Assembly: GCF_042646425.1 (NCBI RefSeq)
Contig: NZ_JBHRTR010000036.1
Location: 62,001 to 126,000, forward strand
Length of the DNA stretch: 64,000 nucleotides
Direction of reading: 5' to 3'
From: Marinibaculum pumilum
GTDB taxonomy: Bacteria > Pseudomonadota > Alphaproteobacteria > Ferrovibrionales > Ferrovibrionaceae
Position 1 is the first letter of the stretch, and every line of letters begins with the position of its first letter. Positions 25,830-35,083 of this stretch are shown piece after piece. The notes under the pieces are model-generated. The model was given only the letters and a program-made list of their open reading frames with translations, did not search any database and was not told where the DNA came from. The translations under genes and the position numbers were made by a program.

Positions 25830-26162
25830 TCAGAACGGCAGCTTCATGCCCGGCGGCAGCTTCAGCCCGCCGGTCAGCTTCGACATCTCGTCCTGCATAT
25901 GCGCCTCCACCTTCGCCTTCGCGTCGTTGTGGGCGGCGACGATCAGGTCCTCCAGCATCTCCGGCTCCGCAGGGTCGATCAGGCTGGGGTCCAGCTTGAT
26001 CCGCCGCATCTCTCCCTTGCCGTTCAGGGTGACGGCGACCATGCCGCCGCCGGCGCTGCCAGAGATCTCGTGGCTTTCAAGCGCGGCCTGCATCTCCTGC
26101 ATTTTTTCCTGCATGGCCTGCGCCTGCTTCATCATGCTGGCCAGGTTCTTCATCGGGTCCAT
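25830..26162 (-). CDS. ybaB: Nucleoid-associated protein YbaB/EbfC
   Basis: The 110-residue protein begins with the Met-rich helix KNLASMMKQAQAMQEKMQEM and has the conserved GGGMVAVTLNGKGEM. It forms dimers that bind DNA. The ATG at 26162 or at 26153 could be used. The 3' end of dnaX overlaps its first 80-odd bases in another frame. Confidence 0.95.
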   Translation of the reverse strand: MDPMKNLASMMKQAQAMQEKMQEMQAALESHEISGSAGGGMVAVTLNGKGEMRRIKLDPSLIDPAEPEMLEDLIVAAHNDAKAKVEAHMQDEMSKLTGGLKLPPGMKLPF

Positions 26163-28183
26163 CCTCGCTGTCGCTGCGCCCGGCAGCTTCGGCCGCGGGC
26201 GTGGAATCCTCGTCCGGGGGCTCGCCGCTATCGGCCCAGCCCCCCTCCTCCTGTGCGCCGCCCGCCAGGTCGGCGCCGCCGGTCAGCAGCGGCAGCGACC
26301 GGACCTCGACCAGCTCGGCGCCGGGAAAGCCCTCCAGCACCGCCTTGACCAGGGGGTGGCCGGCGGCCTCCGCCTTGCGGGAGGCCGATGCCTCGGCCTC
26401 CTGCGCCGCAAGGGTCGGCGCCCCCTCCGCCGCGGACAGGGTCACCATCCATTGCCGGCCGGTCCAGGCCTTCAGGTGCTGGGTCATCCGCCCGGCCAGG
26501 TCGCGCGGTGCCTCCGGCTCCAGCCGCAGCTCCACCTGCCCGGCAGCATAGCGGACCAGATGGGCGTGGTGGTGCAGCGCCACGGCGAGCCGCATCTGGC
26601 GATGCGCCTGGAACAACTCGACCAGGGCGGGAAAGCTCTCGGGCATCGGGTCCAGACTGACCTCGCCCTCGCCGGGATCGAGCCAGGACGGCGGGCCGTC
26701 GCCGGCCCCCAAATCGGCCGGCTCCGAATCGGCGGCCACCGGATCGCCGTCGCCGGCGACAACCCAGGGCGGCGGCTCGGCCGGGTCGTCCTGCGCGGCC
26801 GCCGGTATCGTGGCGGCCGGCTCCGGNNNNNNNNNNNNNNNNNNNNNNNNNNNNNNNNNNNNNNNNNNNNNNNNNNNNNNNNNNNNNNNNNNNNNNNNNN
26901 NNNNNNNNNNNNNNNNNNNNNNNNNNNNNNNNNNNNNNNNNNNNNNNNNNNNNNNNNGCGACTGCGGTCGGCGCGGGCGTCCGCGGCGCGCCGGCGGTCG
27001 ATGTGGCGGCCGATGCGCCGCCGCCGGCGCCCTGCAGGCCGCGCAGCACCTCTTCCGGCGGCGGCAGGTCGGCGGCATAGGCCATCCGGATCAGCGACAT
27101 TTCCAGCGCCTGCATCGGCTGCGGCGCCATCCGAACCTCGGTCAGTCCCTTCATCAGCATCTGCCAGGCGCGGGACAGGCCGGTCATCGGCAGCGCCTCG
27201 GCCAGGCTGCGGCCGCGGCTGCGCTCTTCTTCCGGCAGGCCGGGATCGTCGGCCACCGCGGGCGTCACCTTCACCCGGGTCACCCAGTGGGTGACGTCCA
27301 GCAGGTCCTGCGCGATCACCACCGGGTCGGCGCCGCGGTCGTAGAGCCGCATCGCGGTGTCCAGCGCCTCGCCGATGCGGCCATGCATCAGCTGCTCGAA
27401 CAGCGCGAAGATCTCGCCGCGATCGGCCAGCCCCAGCATGTCGCGCACCGCATCGGCACCGACGGTCCCGCTACCATGGGCGATCGCCTGGTCCATCAGG
27501 CTCAGGCCGTCGCGCACGCTGCCTTCGGCGGCGCGGGCGATCAGCTGCAGCGCGGTCTCGTCGACCTCCGCCCCTTCCTGCCCGGCGATGCCGGCCAGAT
27601 GCGCGCTGAGGGTCGCGACATCGACCCGCCGCAGGTCGAAGCGCTGGCAGCGCGAAAGCACGGTGACCGGCACCCGCCGGATCTCCGTCGTGGCGAAGAT
27701 GAACTTCACGAAGGGCGGCGGCTCCTCCAGGGTCTTCAGCAGCCCGTTGAAGGCCGCCGTGGAGAGCATGTGCACCTCGTCGATGATGTAGATCTTGTAG
27801 CGGCCCAGGACCGGCCCGTAGCGCACCGCCTCGATGATCTCGCGGATATCGCCGATGCCGGTGCGGCTGGCGGCGTCCATCTCCAGCACGTCGGGATGGC
27901 GCTCCTCGGCGATCGCCAGGCAATTGTCGCAGGCGCCGCAGGGCGACGGCGTCTCCCGCCCCTGCCCGTCCGGCCCGCTGCAGTTCAGGCCGCGGGCGAT
28001 CAGCCGGGCGGTGGTGGTCTTGCCCACCCCGCGCACGCCGGTGAGGATGAAGGCCTGCGCGATCCGGCCCGCCTCGATCGCGTTGGTCAGGGTGCGCACC
28101 AGCGCTTCCTGGCCGATCAGCGCGTCGAACGTGGTCGGACGATACTTGCGGGCGAGAACTCGATAGGGATCCGGACCGCTCAT
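26077..28183 (-). CDS. dnaX: DNA polymerase III subunits gamma/tau (interrupted by an assembly gap)
   Basis: The N-terminal 408 codons hold the clamp-loader ATPase: Walker A GVRGVGKTT at residues 49-57, zinc-binding cysteines 68, 82, 85 and 88, the Walker B IIDEVHML and the SRC motif. After 131 undetermined bases, 250 codons encode the tau part, which ends in acidic low-complexity sequence. The two parts are in different frames if the gap is taken as 131 bases. They join in frame if the real gap length leaves remainder 1 on division by 3 (130, 133 and so on), so a wrong gap size is more likely than a broken gene. The start at 28183 lies about 120 bases after ffs. Confidence 0.95.
26827..26957. 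other. Assembly gap of 131 undetermined bases
   Basis: All bases are N. The gap falls in the Ala/Pro-rich linker between the ATPase part and the tau part of dnaX, where short repeats are likely. Confidence 1.
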
Positions 28184-28301
28184 CCACCCTGTTCCGTCGC
28201 CGCCGCGGCAATCGGGCGGCTTTTCCACTGCGGGGGGTCCATCGGCACGGCCGCCAGGGGCCACCCCCAGGGACCGACCCGGGGGGCCGCGGTCGTACAA
28301 T

Positions 28302-28398
28302 ACCGGGCGGAAGACTGGCAGCGACCCGGACCGAAACTCGTTACGGCTGCTTCCTTCCGGACCTGACCGGGTTGGCGAGGAGCCCGTCCACCGCCAGC
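28302..28398 (-). ncRNA. ffs: Signal recognition particle RNA (4.5S, small bacterial type)
   Basis: The minus strand carries the invariant SRP core GGTCAGGTCCGGAAGGAAGC followed by AGCCGTAACGA. Flanking arms pair (CTGGC at the 5' side with GCCAG at the 3' side, 28315-28397), giving the long hairpin of domain IV. The RNA binds Ffh and targets membrane proteins. A position directly upstream of dnaX is usual in alphaproteobacteria. The exact ends are estimated. Confidence 0.93.
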
Positions 28399-28482
28399 CT
28401 TCCTGACCGGACTATATCAGATCACCGCCCCCGCGATGCAATGCCCCTTTCGCCGCGGCCGGACGGGTGGCGGGTGGAGGGG

Positions 28483-29388
28483 TCAGGCTTCCAGGGTGGG
28501 GCTGCGCCGCGCCACCTCCATCACCCATTCGCGAAAGCGGACGATCTTCGGGATCTCCGATTCTTCTTCCGGTGCGCAGACGTAGAAGCCGGCATTGGCG
28601 GGCGAGGCCAGGGCGAAAGGCCGCACCAGGCGCCCCGCCTGCAGGTCGCGCTCCACGGTGCGGGCCCGCCCGATCGCAACCCCCATGCCGTCCATCGCCG
28701 CCTCCAGGGCGGTCAGCTGCAGGTCGAAGGTGATGTTGCGCTTCCCCTCCAGGTCGGGGAAGCCGGCCGCGGTCAGCCATTGCCGCCAGGATTCCGGGTT
28801 CGGGCTGACATGCAGCAGGGTGTGGTTGGCCAGGTCCGCGGGACTGTCGAGCGCGCCGACCGTCTCCGCATAGCTCGGCGCGCAGACCGGGAACAGCTCG
28901 TCGTTCATCAGGTAGTCGGCGCGCAGGCCGGGCCATTGCCCATGCCCCCAGCGGATCGCCAGGTCGACATCGTCGCGCCGCAGGTCGACCAGCTGCGGCG
29001 AGGTGGTCAGGCGCACCTCGATGTCCGGATGGCGGGTCTGGAATTCCATCAGCCGCGGCACCAGCCATTTCGCCGCCAGGGTCGGCAGGGTGGATACCGT
29101 CAGCACGCCTTCGTCGCGGGCCGCCGTCACCCGCGCGGTGGCCCGCCGCAGATCCTCGAACGCGCCGCTGACCGCCGGCAGGTAGGCGGCACCGGCCTGG
29201 GTCAGCGCCAGTGCCCGGTGGCGGCGCACGAACAGCTTCAGGCCCAGCTGGTCCTCCAGCCGGCGGATCTGGTGGCTGATCGCGGTCTGGGTGACGTTCA
29301 GCTCCTCCGCCGCGCGGGTGAAGCTGAGGTGGCGGGCCGCCGCCTCGAAGGCGCGCAGACCGGTCAGCGAGGGCAGGCGGACGCTCAT
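28483..29388 (-). CDS. LysR-family regulator, GcvA-like
   Basis: The 301-residue protein has an N-terminal winged helix-turn-helix (LRAFEAAARHLSFTRAAEEL...VTQTAISHQIRRLE) and a two-lobed effector domain with TLPTLAAKWLVPRL, typical of the GcvA subgroup. The ATG at 29388 has AGGAG six bases upstream. It is divergent from a DUF1127 gene across 137 bases. In related bacteria this pairing suggests that the regulator controls the small gene and itself, possibly in response to stress or growth phase (inference). Its effector is unknown. Confidence 0.92.
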   Translation of the reverse strand: MSVRLPSLTGLRAFEAAARHLSFTRAAEELNVTQTAISHQIRRLEDQLGLKLFVRRHRALALTQAGAAYLPAVSGAFEDLRRATARVTAARDEGVLTVSTLPTLAAKWLVPRLMEFQTRHPDIEVRLTTSPQLVDLRRDDVDLAIRWGHGQWPGLRADYLMNDELFPVCAPSYAETVGALDSPADLANHTLLHVSPNPESWRQWLTAAGFPDLEGKRNITFDLQLTALEAAMDGMGVAIGRARTVERDLQAGRLVRPFALASPANAGFYVCAPEEESEIPKIVRFREWVMEVARRSPTLEA

Positions 29389-29525
29389 GGACGGCTCCTG
29401 GCAGGGCACGGCCCTGCCCCATAAGTCGAATGATTTCTGTTCATGTCAAAGGTGAGAACTTGTCCTTTGTCGCGCCGCACAAACAGACCCATCTGTGCGG
29501 TGTAACGCAAACGACGGAGGGTGAA

Positions 29526-29786
29526 ATGGCTTCCACCACCTTCAACGGACTGAATTCATCTCATGTTTCGACCGGTTCCGCCAGCGCCCCCGGCAGGATC
29601 GCCGCACCGCTTGCCGCCGGTCACTGGTACGACCTGGACAGGATCGGCCGCCAGATGCGGATCTGGCGCAATCGCAGCCGCGAGCGGGCGGAACTGGCGC
29701 ATATGTCGGACCTCGACCTGGCCGATATCGGCGTGTCCCGCGCCGATGCCGAGGCCGAGGCCGGCAAGCCGTTCTGGCAGGTCTGA
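29526..29786 (+). CDS. DUF1127 small protein
   Basis: The 86-residue protein ends with the DUF1127 motif: RNRSRERAELAHMSDLDLADIG and then SRADAEAEAGKPFWQ. The Arg-rich, helical domain of this family has been linked in alphaproteobacteria to RNA binding, phosphate, stress and stationary-phase responses. The ATG at 29526 follows GGAGGGTGAA. The first 45 residues are Ser/Ala-rich and variable. A strong terminator lies about 60 bases after the stop, so it is transcribed alone. Confidence 0.9.
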   Translation: MASTTFNGLNSSHVSTGSASAPGRIAAPLAAGHWYDLDRIGRQMRIWRNRSRERAELAHMSDLDLADIGVSRADAEAEAGKPFWQV

Positions 29787-29842
29787 CCGGCCGGCCGGCC
29801 TGTCCCGTGCGGTCCTTTCCGGGTGCCCCCTGCCCGGATCCT

Positions 29843-29890
29843 GCGGCGCCGATGTTCCATCCTGACGGACGTCGGCGCCGCGCTTTCTTT
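29843..29890 (+). terminator. Rho-independent terminator after the DUF1127 gene
   Basis: GCGGCGCCGA at 29843-29852 pairs perfectly with 29872-29881, and the T-rich tail gctttcttt follows. The loop is 19 bases. It separates the DUF1127 gene from nudC. Confidence 0.75.
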
Positions 29891-29965
29891 CGCGGCACCG
29901 GGCCCGCCACCGGGGCCGGCGGACCGCTTGTCGGGGATCGGGGGCTGTGCCATCTTCCCCGCCTC

Positions 29966-30913
29966 ATGCACCCGCCGATCTGCTTCACCTCCAATCCGCT
30001 CGACCGCCAGTCCGCCCACCGGGGCAATGACGATTGGCGCCTGGAGCGCCTGCGCGACCCCGACAGCCGCTTCCTGCTGGTCAGCGGCGACCTGAAGGCC
30101 TTCGTCGACCCGCGGCGGCCGGACGGCCCGCGGATCGCCTGGGTCAGCAATGCACAGATCCTGGACCTGCTGGTTCCGCAGCGGGGCGATCCGGCACCCT
30201 GCATCTTCCTGGGCGAGGCGGAGGGGCTGGCGCATTTCGCCATCGACGCCGCCGGGCTGGACCGGGCCGACCCGTCCTGGGGCGGCAAGTTCATCGACGT
30301 GCGCAGCATCGCCGGCGCCCTGCCGGTGGAAGAATCCGGTATCCTGGCGCAGGCGCGCTCGATCGTGGACTGGCATCGCCGGCACGGCCATTGCGCGGTC
30401 TGCGGCGCACCGACGGAGGTCGCCGACGGCGGCTATAAGCGCGCATGCAGCGACAGCGCCTGTGCTGCCGAGCATTTCCCGCGCACCGACCCGGTCGTCA
30501 TCATGCTGGTGATCCGCGACGGACGCTGCCTGCTGGGCCGGCAGCCGCGCTTTCCGAAAGGCGTGTTCTCCGCCCTGGCGGGGTTCGTGGAGCCGGGCGA
30601 ATCGATCGAGGACGCGGTCCGCCGCGAGATCGACGAGGAAGCCGGCATTGCCGTGGGCAAGGTGCGCTACATCGCCTCGCAGCCCTGGCCCTACCCGTCC
30701 TCCCTGATGATCGGCTGTGTCGGCGAAGGCATTTCCGAAGAGATCGAGGTCGACGGCGAGGAACTGGACGAGGCCCGCTGGTTCAGCCGCGACGAGGTGG
30801 CGGCGATGATCGCCGCCAGCGAGGACATGCAGGCGCCGCTGCGGATGCCGCCGGCCCTCAGCCTGGCCCATCAGCTGGCGCGGCGCTGGCTGGACGGCGA
30901 CGCGGACCTGTAG
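29966..30913 (+). CDS. nudC: NAD(+) diphosphatase / NADH pyrophosphatase
   Basis: The 315-residue Nudix enzyme has a zinc ribbon (CAVCG ... CSDSAC), the Nudix box GFVEPGESIEDAVRREIDEE and the diagnostic SQPWPYPSS just after it. NudC cleaves NADH to NMNH and AMP and can remove NAD caps from RNA. The frame is open upstream, but ATG 29966 begins the normal N-terminal domain. It is flanked by the terminator and by a convergent VOC gene. Confidence 0.95.
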   Translation: MHPPICFTSNPLDRQSAHRGNDDWRLERLRDPDSRFLLVSGDLKAFVDPRRPDGPRIAWVSNAQILDLLVPQRGDPAPCIFLGEAEGLAHFAIDAAGLDRADPSWGGKFIDVRSIAGALPVEESGILAQARSIVDWHRRHGHCAVCGAPTEVADGGYKRACSDSACAAEHFPRTDPVVIMLVIRDGRCLLGRQPRFPKGVFSALAGFVEPGESIEDAVRREIDEEAGIAVGKVRYIASQPWPYPSSLMIGCVGEGISEEIEVDGEELDEARWFSRDEVAAMIAASEDMQAPLRMPPALSLAHQLARRWLDGDADL

Positions 30914-30943
30914 GCCCGCCGACCGCCCCCTGGCCGCGGCGGG

Positions 30944-31342
30944 TCACGACTGCGCGGCCGGCAGCTCTCCCAGGATCGTCATCGCCTCCAGCCGGTTGCC
31001 GTCCGGATCGCGGACGAAGGCGGCAAAGACCCGCACCCGGCTGTAGGCCCGCTCCCCCGGGGCGCCATCGTCGCTGCCGCCGCCCTTCAGTGCACCGGCG
31101 TGGAAGGCCGACACCACCTCCGGGCTCGCTGCCCGCAGCGCCAGGTGGCAGCCGGTATCGGTGGCGACGGCCGCCATGCCGGGCCGCGCATGGATCCAGA
31201 GTTCCGGAAAGCGCCTGCCGTAGCCGATGCTGCCGGCGCGTTCGACCAGCCGGGCATAGCCCAGCGGACGCAGCGCGGCATCGTAGAAGCCGGCGGCGGT
31301 CGCCAGGTCGCGGACCCCGAGCGAGACATGGTCGATCGCCAT
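30944..31342 (-). CDS. VOC (glyoxalase/dioxygenase fold) family protein
   Basis: The 132-residue protein begins MAIDHVSLGVRDLATAAGFY and has a C-terminal VRDPDGNRLEAM, the usual beta-alpha-beta-beta-beta halves of a VOC domain. His4 and the Glu in RLEAM could be metal ligands. Substrate unknown. It lies 19 bases after pheA on the same strand. Confidence 0.88.
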   Translation of the reverse strand: MAIDHVSLGVRDLATAAGFYDAALRPLGYARLVERAGSIGYGRRFPELWIHARPGMAAVATDTGCHLALRAASPEVVSAFHAGALKGGGSDDGAPGERAYSRVRVFAAFVRDPDGNRLEAMTILGELPAAQS

Positions 31343-31361
31343 GGCGGGCCCGGCCTGTCCC

Positions 31362-32258
31362 TCAGTGACCGCCGCGATAGTCGGAGGCGGGATAGCAGCC
31401 CAGTACCCGGAACACGGTGGAGAAGTATTTCAGCTCGTCGAAGGCGCGCTCCACTGCCGGGTCGGCGACATGGCCCTCGATCTCCGCATAGAACTGAGCG
31501 ACGGTGAAGAAGCTGTCGGTCATGTAACTTTCCAGCTTCACCACGTTGATGCCGTTGGTGGCGAAGCCGCCCAACGCCTTGTAGAGCGCTGCCGGCACGC
31601 TGCGCACCTGGAAGATGATCGAGGTCAGCGCGCGCACCTCGCTGCGCGGGTCCGGGTCGGCCCGGTTGCGTGCCATCACGATGAAGCGGGTGGTGTTGCC
31701 CAGCCGGTCCTCGATATGGCTGCGCAGCACCTCCAGCCCGTAGATCTCCGCCGCCAGGGTGGAGGCGATCGCCGCCTCGGCCGGGTCGCCGCGCTCCGCC
31801 ACCTCGCGCGCGGCGCCGGCGGTGTCGGCCCGGGGCACGGCTTCCAGCCCCAGGTCCCGGGTCATGCCGCGGCACTGGCTCAGCGCCTGCTCGTGGCTCA
31901 GAACCCGCTTCACGCCTTCCAGGGTCGCGCCCTTCGGCGCCAGCAGCTGGTGGCGGACGCGGTGGAAATGCTCCCCCACCACGTAGAGATGGGAATCGGG
32001 CAGCAGGTGGTGGATGTCCGCCACCCGTCCCGCCAGCGAATTCTCGATCGGGATCATGCCCAGATTGGCATGGCCTTCCTTCACCGCGGCGAAGGCATCC
32101 TCGAAGGTGGCGCAGGGATAGGCATCGAGCGCCGGAAACTTCTCCCGGCATGCGAGGTGGGAATAGGCCCCGGGCATGCCCTGGAAGGCGATCCGGGTCT
32201 CCGGCGTGCCGGGCGCCGCGGCGGCGCGTGTCTTCGGGTCTGCGATGCTGGCGTTCAT
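31362..32258 (-). CDS. pheA: Prephenate dehydratase
   Basis: The 298-residue enzyme starts its catalytic domain with IAFQGMPGAYSHLACREKF and has the NTTRFIVMAR segment at the end of that domain. A C-terminal ACT regulatory domain follows, with RSVPAALYKALGGFATNGIN. It converts prephenate to phenylpyruvate and is normally inhibited by phenylalanine through the ACT domain. No chorismate mutase part is present. I chose ATG 32258. It lies 66 bases after kdsB, an order also seen in other Rhodospirillales. Confidence 0.96.
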   Translation of the reverse strand: MNASIADPKTRAAAAPGTPETRIAFQGMPGAYSHLACREKFPALDAYPCATFEDAFAAVKEGHANLGMIPIENSLAGRVADIHHLLPDSHLYVVGEHFHRVRHQLLAPKGATLEGVKRVLSHEQALSQCRGMTRDLGLEAVPRADTAGAAREVAERGDPAEAAIASTLAAEIYGLEVLRSHIEDRLGNTTRFIVMARNRADPDPRSEVRALTSIIFQVRSVPAALYKALGGFATNGINVVKLESYMTDSFFTVAQFYAEIEGHVADPAVERAFDELKYFSTVFRVLGCYPASDYRGGH

Positions 32259-32324
32259 GACAGTTCTGCTGGCGAATGGAAGCGACGCGGCCGACGACAG
32301 GCGTCCCCGCGGCACATCAGCTAT

Positions 32325-33083
32325 TCAGGGTTGTGCGGAAAACAGCGCCCGCATCCGGGCGAGGTCGTCCGGAGTATCGACCCCGGCCGGAACAGCGTCA
32401 ATGCAGGCGATGCCGATGGACAGACCGTTCTCCAGCGCGCGCAGCTGCTCCAGCTTCTCCCGCCTCTCCAGCGGCGAGGGCGGCAGCCGCACGAAGCGTT
32501 CCAGCGCATCGCGCCGGTAGGCATAGATGCCGACATGGTGCCAGACCGGGCCCTCGCCCCAGGGCGCCGTGGACCGGGTGAAATAGAGCGCCCGCCCCAG
32601 GCGCCCGGCGCCTCCGTCCAGCCCCCGCGGCAGGGCGGGGATCGCCTTCACCACGTTGGGATCGGCCCGCTCGCGATCGTCCATGGTCGGCACGGCCAGG
32701 GTGGCGATGTCGGTATCCAGCACCCGCAGCGGCTCCAGCACCGCGGCGATGCTGGCCGGCGGGATCGCCGGCAGGTCGCCCTGCAGGTTGATCACCGTGC
32801 CGTGGCGGCCCTCCGGATCGACCTGCCGCATCGCGGCGTGGATGCGGTCGGTGCCGCTGGGCAGATCCGGGTCGGTCATCACCGCCTCGCCGCCCGCCTT
32901 GGCGACGGCCTCGGCGATCGCGGCATCGCCGGCCGCCACCACCACCCGCCCCAGGGCGGCCTCGGTCGCGCGGCGCCAGACCTGCACGATCATCGGCGCA
33001 TCGCCGATCATGGCGAGCGGCTTGTCGGGCAGCCGGGTGGCCGCCAGCCTTGCGGGAATCACGATCAGGGTGGGCTGGGACAT
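32325..33083 (-). CDS. kdsB: 3-deoxy-manno-octulosonate cytidylyltransferase
   Basis: The 252-residue enzyme has the nucleotide-binding PARLAATRLPDKPLA and the conserved INLQGDLPAIPP, HHVGIYAYRRDALERF and KLEQLRALENGLSI. It activates Kdo with CTP to give CMP-Kdo for lipopolysaccharide core synthesis. In INLQGDLP a leucine replaces the more common glutamate of the QGDEP motif, so the metal-binding region deserves a check. The ATG at 33083 is preferred over 33098. Confidence 0.93.
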   Translation of the reverse strand: MSQPTLIVIPARLAATRLPDKPLAMIGDAPMIVQVWRRATEAALGRVVVAAGDAAIAEAVAKAGGEAVMTDPDLPSGTDRIHAAMRQVDPEGRHGTVINLQGDLPAIPPASIAAVLEPLRVLDTDIATLAVPTMDDRERADPNVVKAIPALPRGLDGGAGRLGRALYFTRSTAPWGEGPVWHHVGIYAYRRDALERFVRLPPSPLERREKLEQLRALENGLSIGIACIDAVPAGVDTPDDLARMRALFSAQP

Positions 33084-33325
33084 CGTCGCAAACCTCATTG
33101 CGTCAATTGGTCACATGACCGGGGCCGGTGCACAGGCTACTCCTCATGCCTCAGGCATAGCGGACTTCCGCCGTCCCGCCGACCGCAATTTCCACCCTTT
33201 CGCGGTCGCCTCGGAACGGCCGCTTCCCGGCCTGCCGAGACCAGCCCCGCGCCCGGCCCGCCCCGGCGCCCCGTTCCCACTGCGTCGCTTTGCGGAAAGC
33301 GGCAATTCGATGTAGAGAAACCGCC

Positions 33326-34015
33326 ATGGATACGTTCGAATTCAACAAGATTGCCGGCGCGATTCTGTTCGTGCTGCTGATCATTGTGGGCATTGGGACG
33401 GTCGGGGATATCCTGGTCAGCCCGAAGCAGCTTTATGAGCCCGTCTATCACGTCGACGTGCCCGACGCGGAAGGGGCTGCGGCGACCGCTGCCGCGCCCG
33501 CGGAGGTCGAGGTCGCGCCGATCGCCGTGCGGCTGGCCAGCGCCGATGTCGAGGACGGCATGAAGGAGGCACGGAAGTGCGCCGCCTGCCACACCTTCGA
33601 GCAGGGCGGCGCCAACAAGGTCGGCCCGAACCTGTGGGACGTCGTCGGTCATGAGACCGCCCACCTGGACAACTTCTCCTACTCCGATTCCCTCGCCAGC
33701 CTGGGCGCGACCTGGTCGTTCGAGGCGCTGGACGAATTCCTCGCCGACCCGAAGGCCTATGTCCCGGGCACCAAGATGGCCTTTGCCGGCGTGAAGAACC
33801 CGGACCGCCGCGCCGACCTGATCGCCTATATGCGCTCGCTGTCGGAAAGCCCGGTGCCGCTGCCGGAGCCGGCGCCCGCCGCCGCAGAGCCTGCCGCCGC
33901 AGAGCCTGCCTCGGGGGACGGCGCGGCGCAGCCGGCGACCGAGGACAAGGCGATGCCGGCCACGGACGGCACCGACCCGACACCACCGGTCGAGCAGGAG
34001 CCCGCGAAGGACTGA
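33326..34015 (+). CDS. Membrane-anchored class I cytochrome c
   Basis: The 229-residue protein has an uncleaved N-terminal membrane helix (about residues 10-27), a short linker, and a cytochrome c domain with haem motif CAACH. The axial methionine lies in PGTKMAFAGVKN. A Pro/Ala/Glu-rich C-terminal tail of about 55 residues follows. This is the CycM/c552 type, which carries electrons to terminal oxidases at the periplasmic face. A 15-bp duplication (33878-33907) enlarges the tail. It is divergent from kdsB. Confidence 0.94.
   Translation: MDTFEFNKIAGAILFVLLIIVGIGTVGDILVSPKQLYEPVYHVDVPDAEGAAATAAAPAEVEVAPIAVRLASADVEDGMKEARKCAACHTFEQGGANKVGPNLWDVVGHETAHLDNFSYSDSLASLGATWSFEALDEFLADPKAYVPGTKMAFAGVKNPDRRADLIAYMRSLSESPVPLPEPAPAAAEPAAAEPASGDGAAQPATEDKAMPATDGTDPTPPVEQEPAKD
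33878..33907. repeat. 15-bp tandem duplication in the cytochrome c tail
   Basis: Two identical units gccgccgcagagcct at 33878 and 33893, in frame, give a repeated AAAEP in the C-terminal tail. Confidence 0.9.
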
Positions 34016-34121
34016 TCCGGCCCGGCGCCGTGCCGGCGGCCGTCCGGCCGCCCGGCCGGTGCCGCGCCGCCGGCGCATCACCCGCCGCCTTCTGGACCGC
34101 GGCATGGATCGGGGACGGCAG

Positions 34122-34934
34122 ATGAGCAACGGCGATTCCGGGGCGCCGGCCCTTTCCGCAACGGAACTGGGTGAACTGGCGGCCTTCGCCGGACGCCTGG
34201 CGGACGAGGCGGGTGCCGCCGTCCGACCGCATTTCCGGCGCCTGCACCATGTCGAGCGCAAGGAGGATGCCTCGCCCGTCACGGTCGCCGACCGGGCGGC
34301 CGAAGAGGCGATGCGCCGGCTGATCCTGGACAGCTATCCCGACCACGGCGTGTTCGGCGAGGAATTCGGCGTCAGCAACCCGGATGCGGCCCGGCTCTGG
34401 ATCCTGGATCCGATCGACGGCACCAAGTCCTTCGTCGCCGGCCTGCCGATCTTCGCGACCATGATCGCGCTGACCGACGATGCCGGTTTCGCCCTCGGCG
34501 TGATCGACCAGCCGATCGTCGGCGACCGCTGGGTCGGCGTCCGCGGCGTCGGCACCGCGCAGAACGGCGCGCCCGTGCGCTGCCGCTCCGGGGTCGCGCT
34601 GCAAGACGCCGTGCTGGCCACCACCACCTACGAGTTCCTGACCGCGACGCAGCGCCAGACGGTGGACCGCCTGTTCGGCGATGTGCGGCTGATCCGGCTG
34701 TGCGGCGACGCCTATATCTACGCCCTGCTTTCCTCCGGCCAGATCGACATCGTCTTCGATACCGAGGTCCAGCCCTACGATTTCGCGGCGCTGGTCACCA
34801 TCGTGGAGGGCGCCGGCGGCGTGATCACCGACTGGAGCGGCGCGCCCCTGCCGGTGGACCGGCCGAGCCGGGTGCTGGCCTGCGGCGACCCGGCCCTGCA
34901 TCGCGCCGTGCTGGGCTATCTGGCCGGCCTCTGA
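34122..34934 (+). CDS. hisN: Histidinol-phosphatase, inositol monophosphatase family
   Basis: The 270-residue protein has the metal-binding motifs FGEEFG, WILDPIDGTKSF and VQPYDFAALVTIVEGAGG, of the inositol monophosphatase fold. The wording FGEEFG followed by DPIDGTKSFVAGLPIF fits the HisN group, which dephosphorylates L-histidinol phosphate; another small phosphate substrate cannot be excluded. I chose ATG 34122; ATG 34104 is in frame. The next gene is a transporter unit 247 bases on. Confidence 0.85.
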   Translation: MSNGDSGAPALSATELGELAAFAGRLADEAGAAVRPHFRRLHHVERKEDASPVTVADRAAEEAMRRLILDSYPDHGVFGEEFGVSNPDAARLWILDPIDGTKSFVAGLPIFATMIALTDDAGFALGVIDQPIVGDRWVGVRGVGTAQNGAPVRCRSGVALQDAVLATTTYEFLTATQRQTVDRLFGDVRLIRLCGDAYIYALLSSGQIDIVFDTEVQPYDFAALVTIVEGAGGVITDWSGAPLPVDRPSRVLACGDPALHRAVLGYLAGL

Positions 34935-35083
34935 GCCTCGCCCGGCGCCTGCTGCTGAAGCAGGCGTGAACGGCCGCCGGCGTCCCGGCCCCCGGCCACG
35001 GGTTCGCAGCCGGACCTATCTGTCCTACATAGCTGTCATATCGGCCGCGCGGACGGATCCCCGGATCCGGACATGCCGCGCGG

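Noticed and set aside
26228..28300. A single 690-residue DnaX read straight through the N run
   Set aside because: After the gap this frame gives Arg/Gly-rich nonsense, while the neighbouring frame gives the conserved tau sequence. The straight reading is an artefact of the gap length.
33290..33318. TTGCGG-N17-TAGAGA as promoter of the cytochrome c gene
   Set aside because: The -10 box would lie only seven bases before the ATG, leaving almost no leader, and the match is weak.
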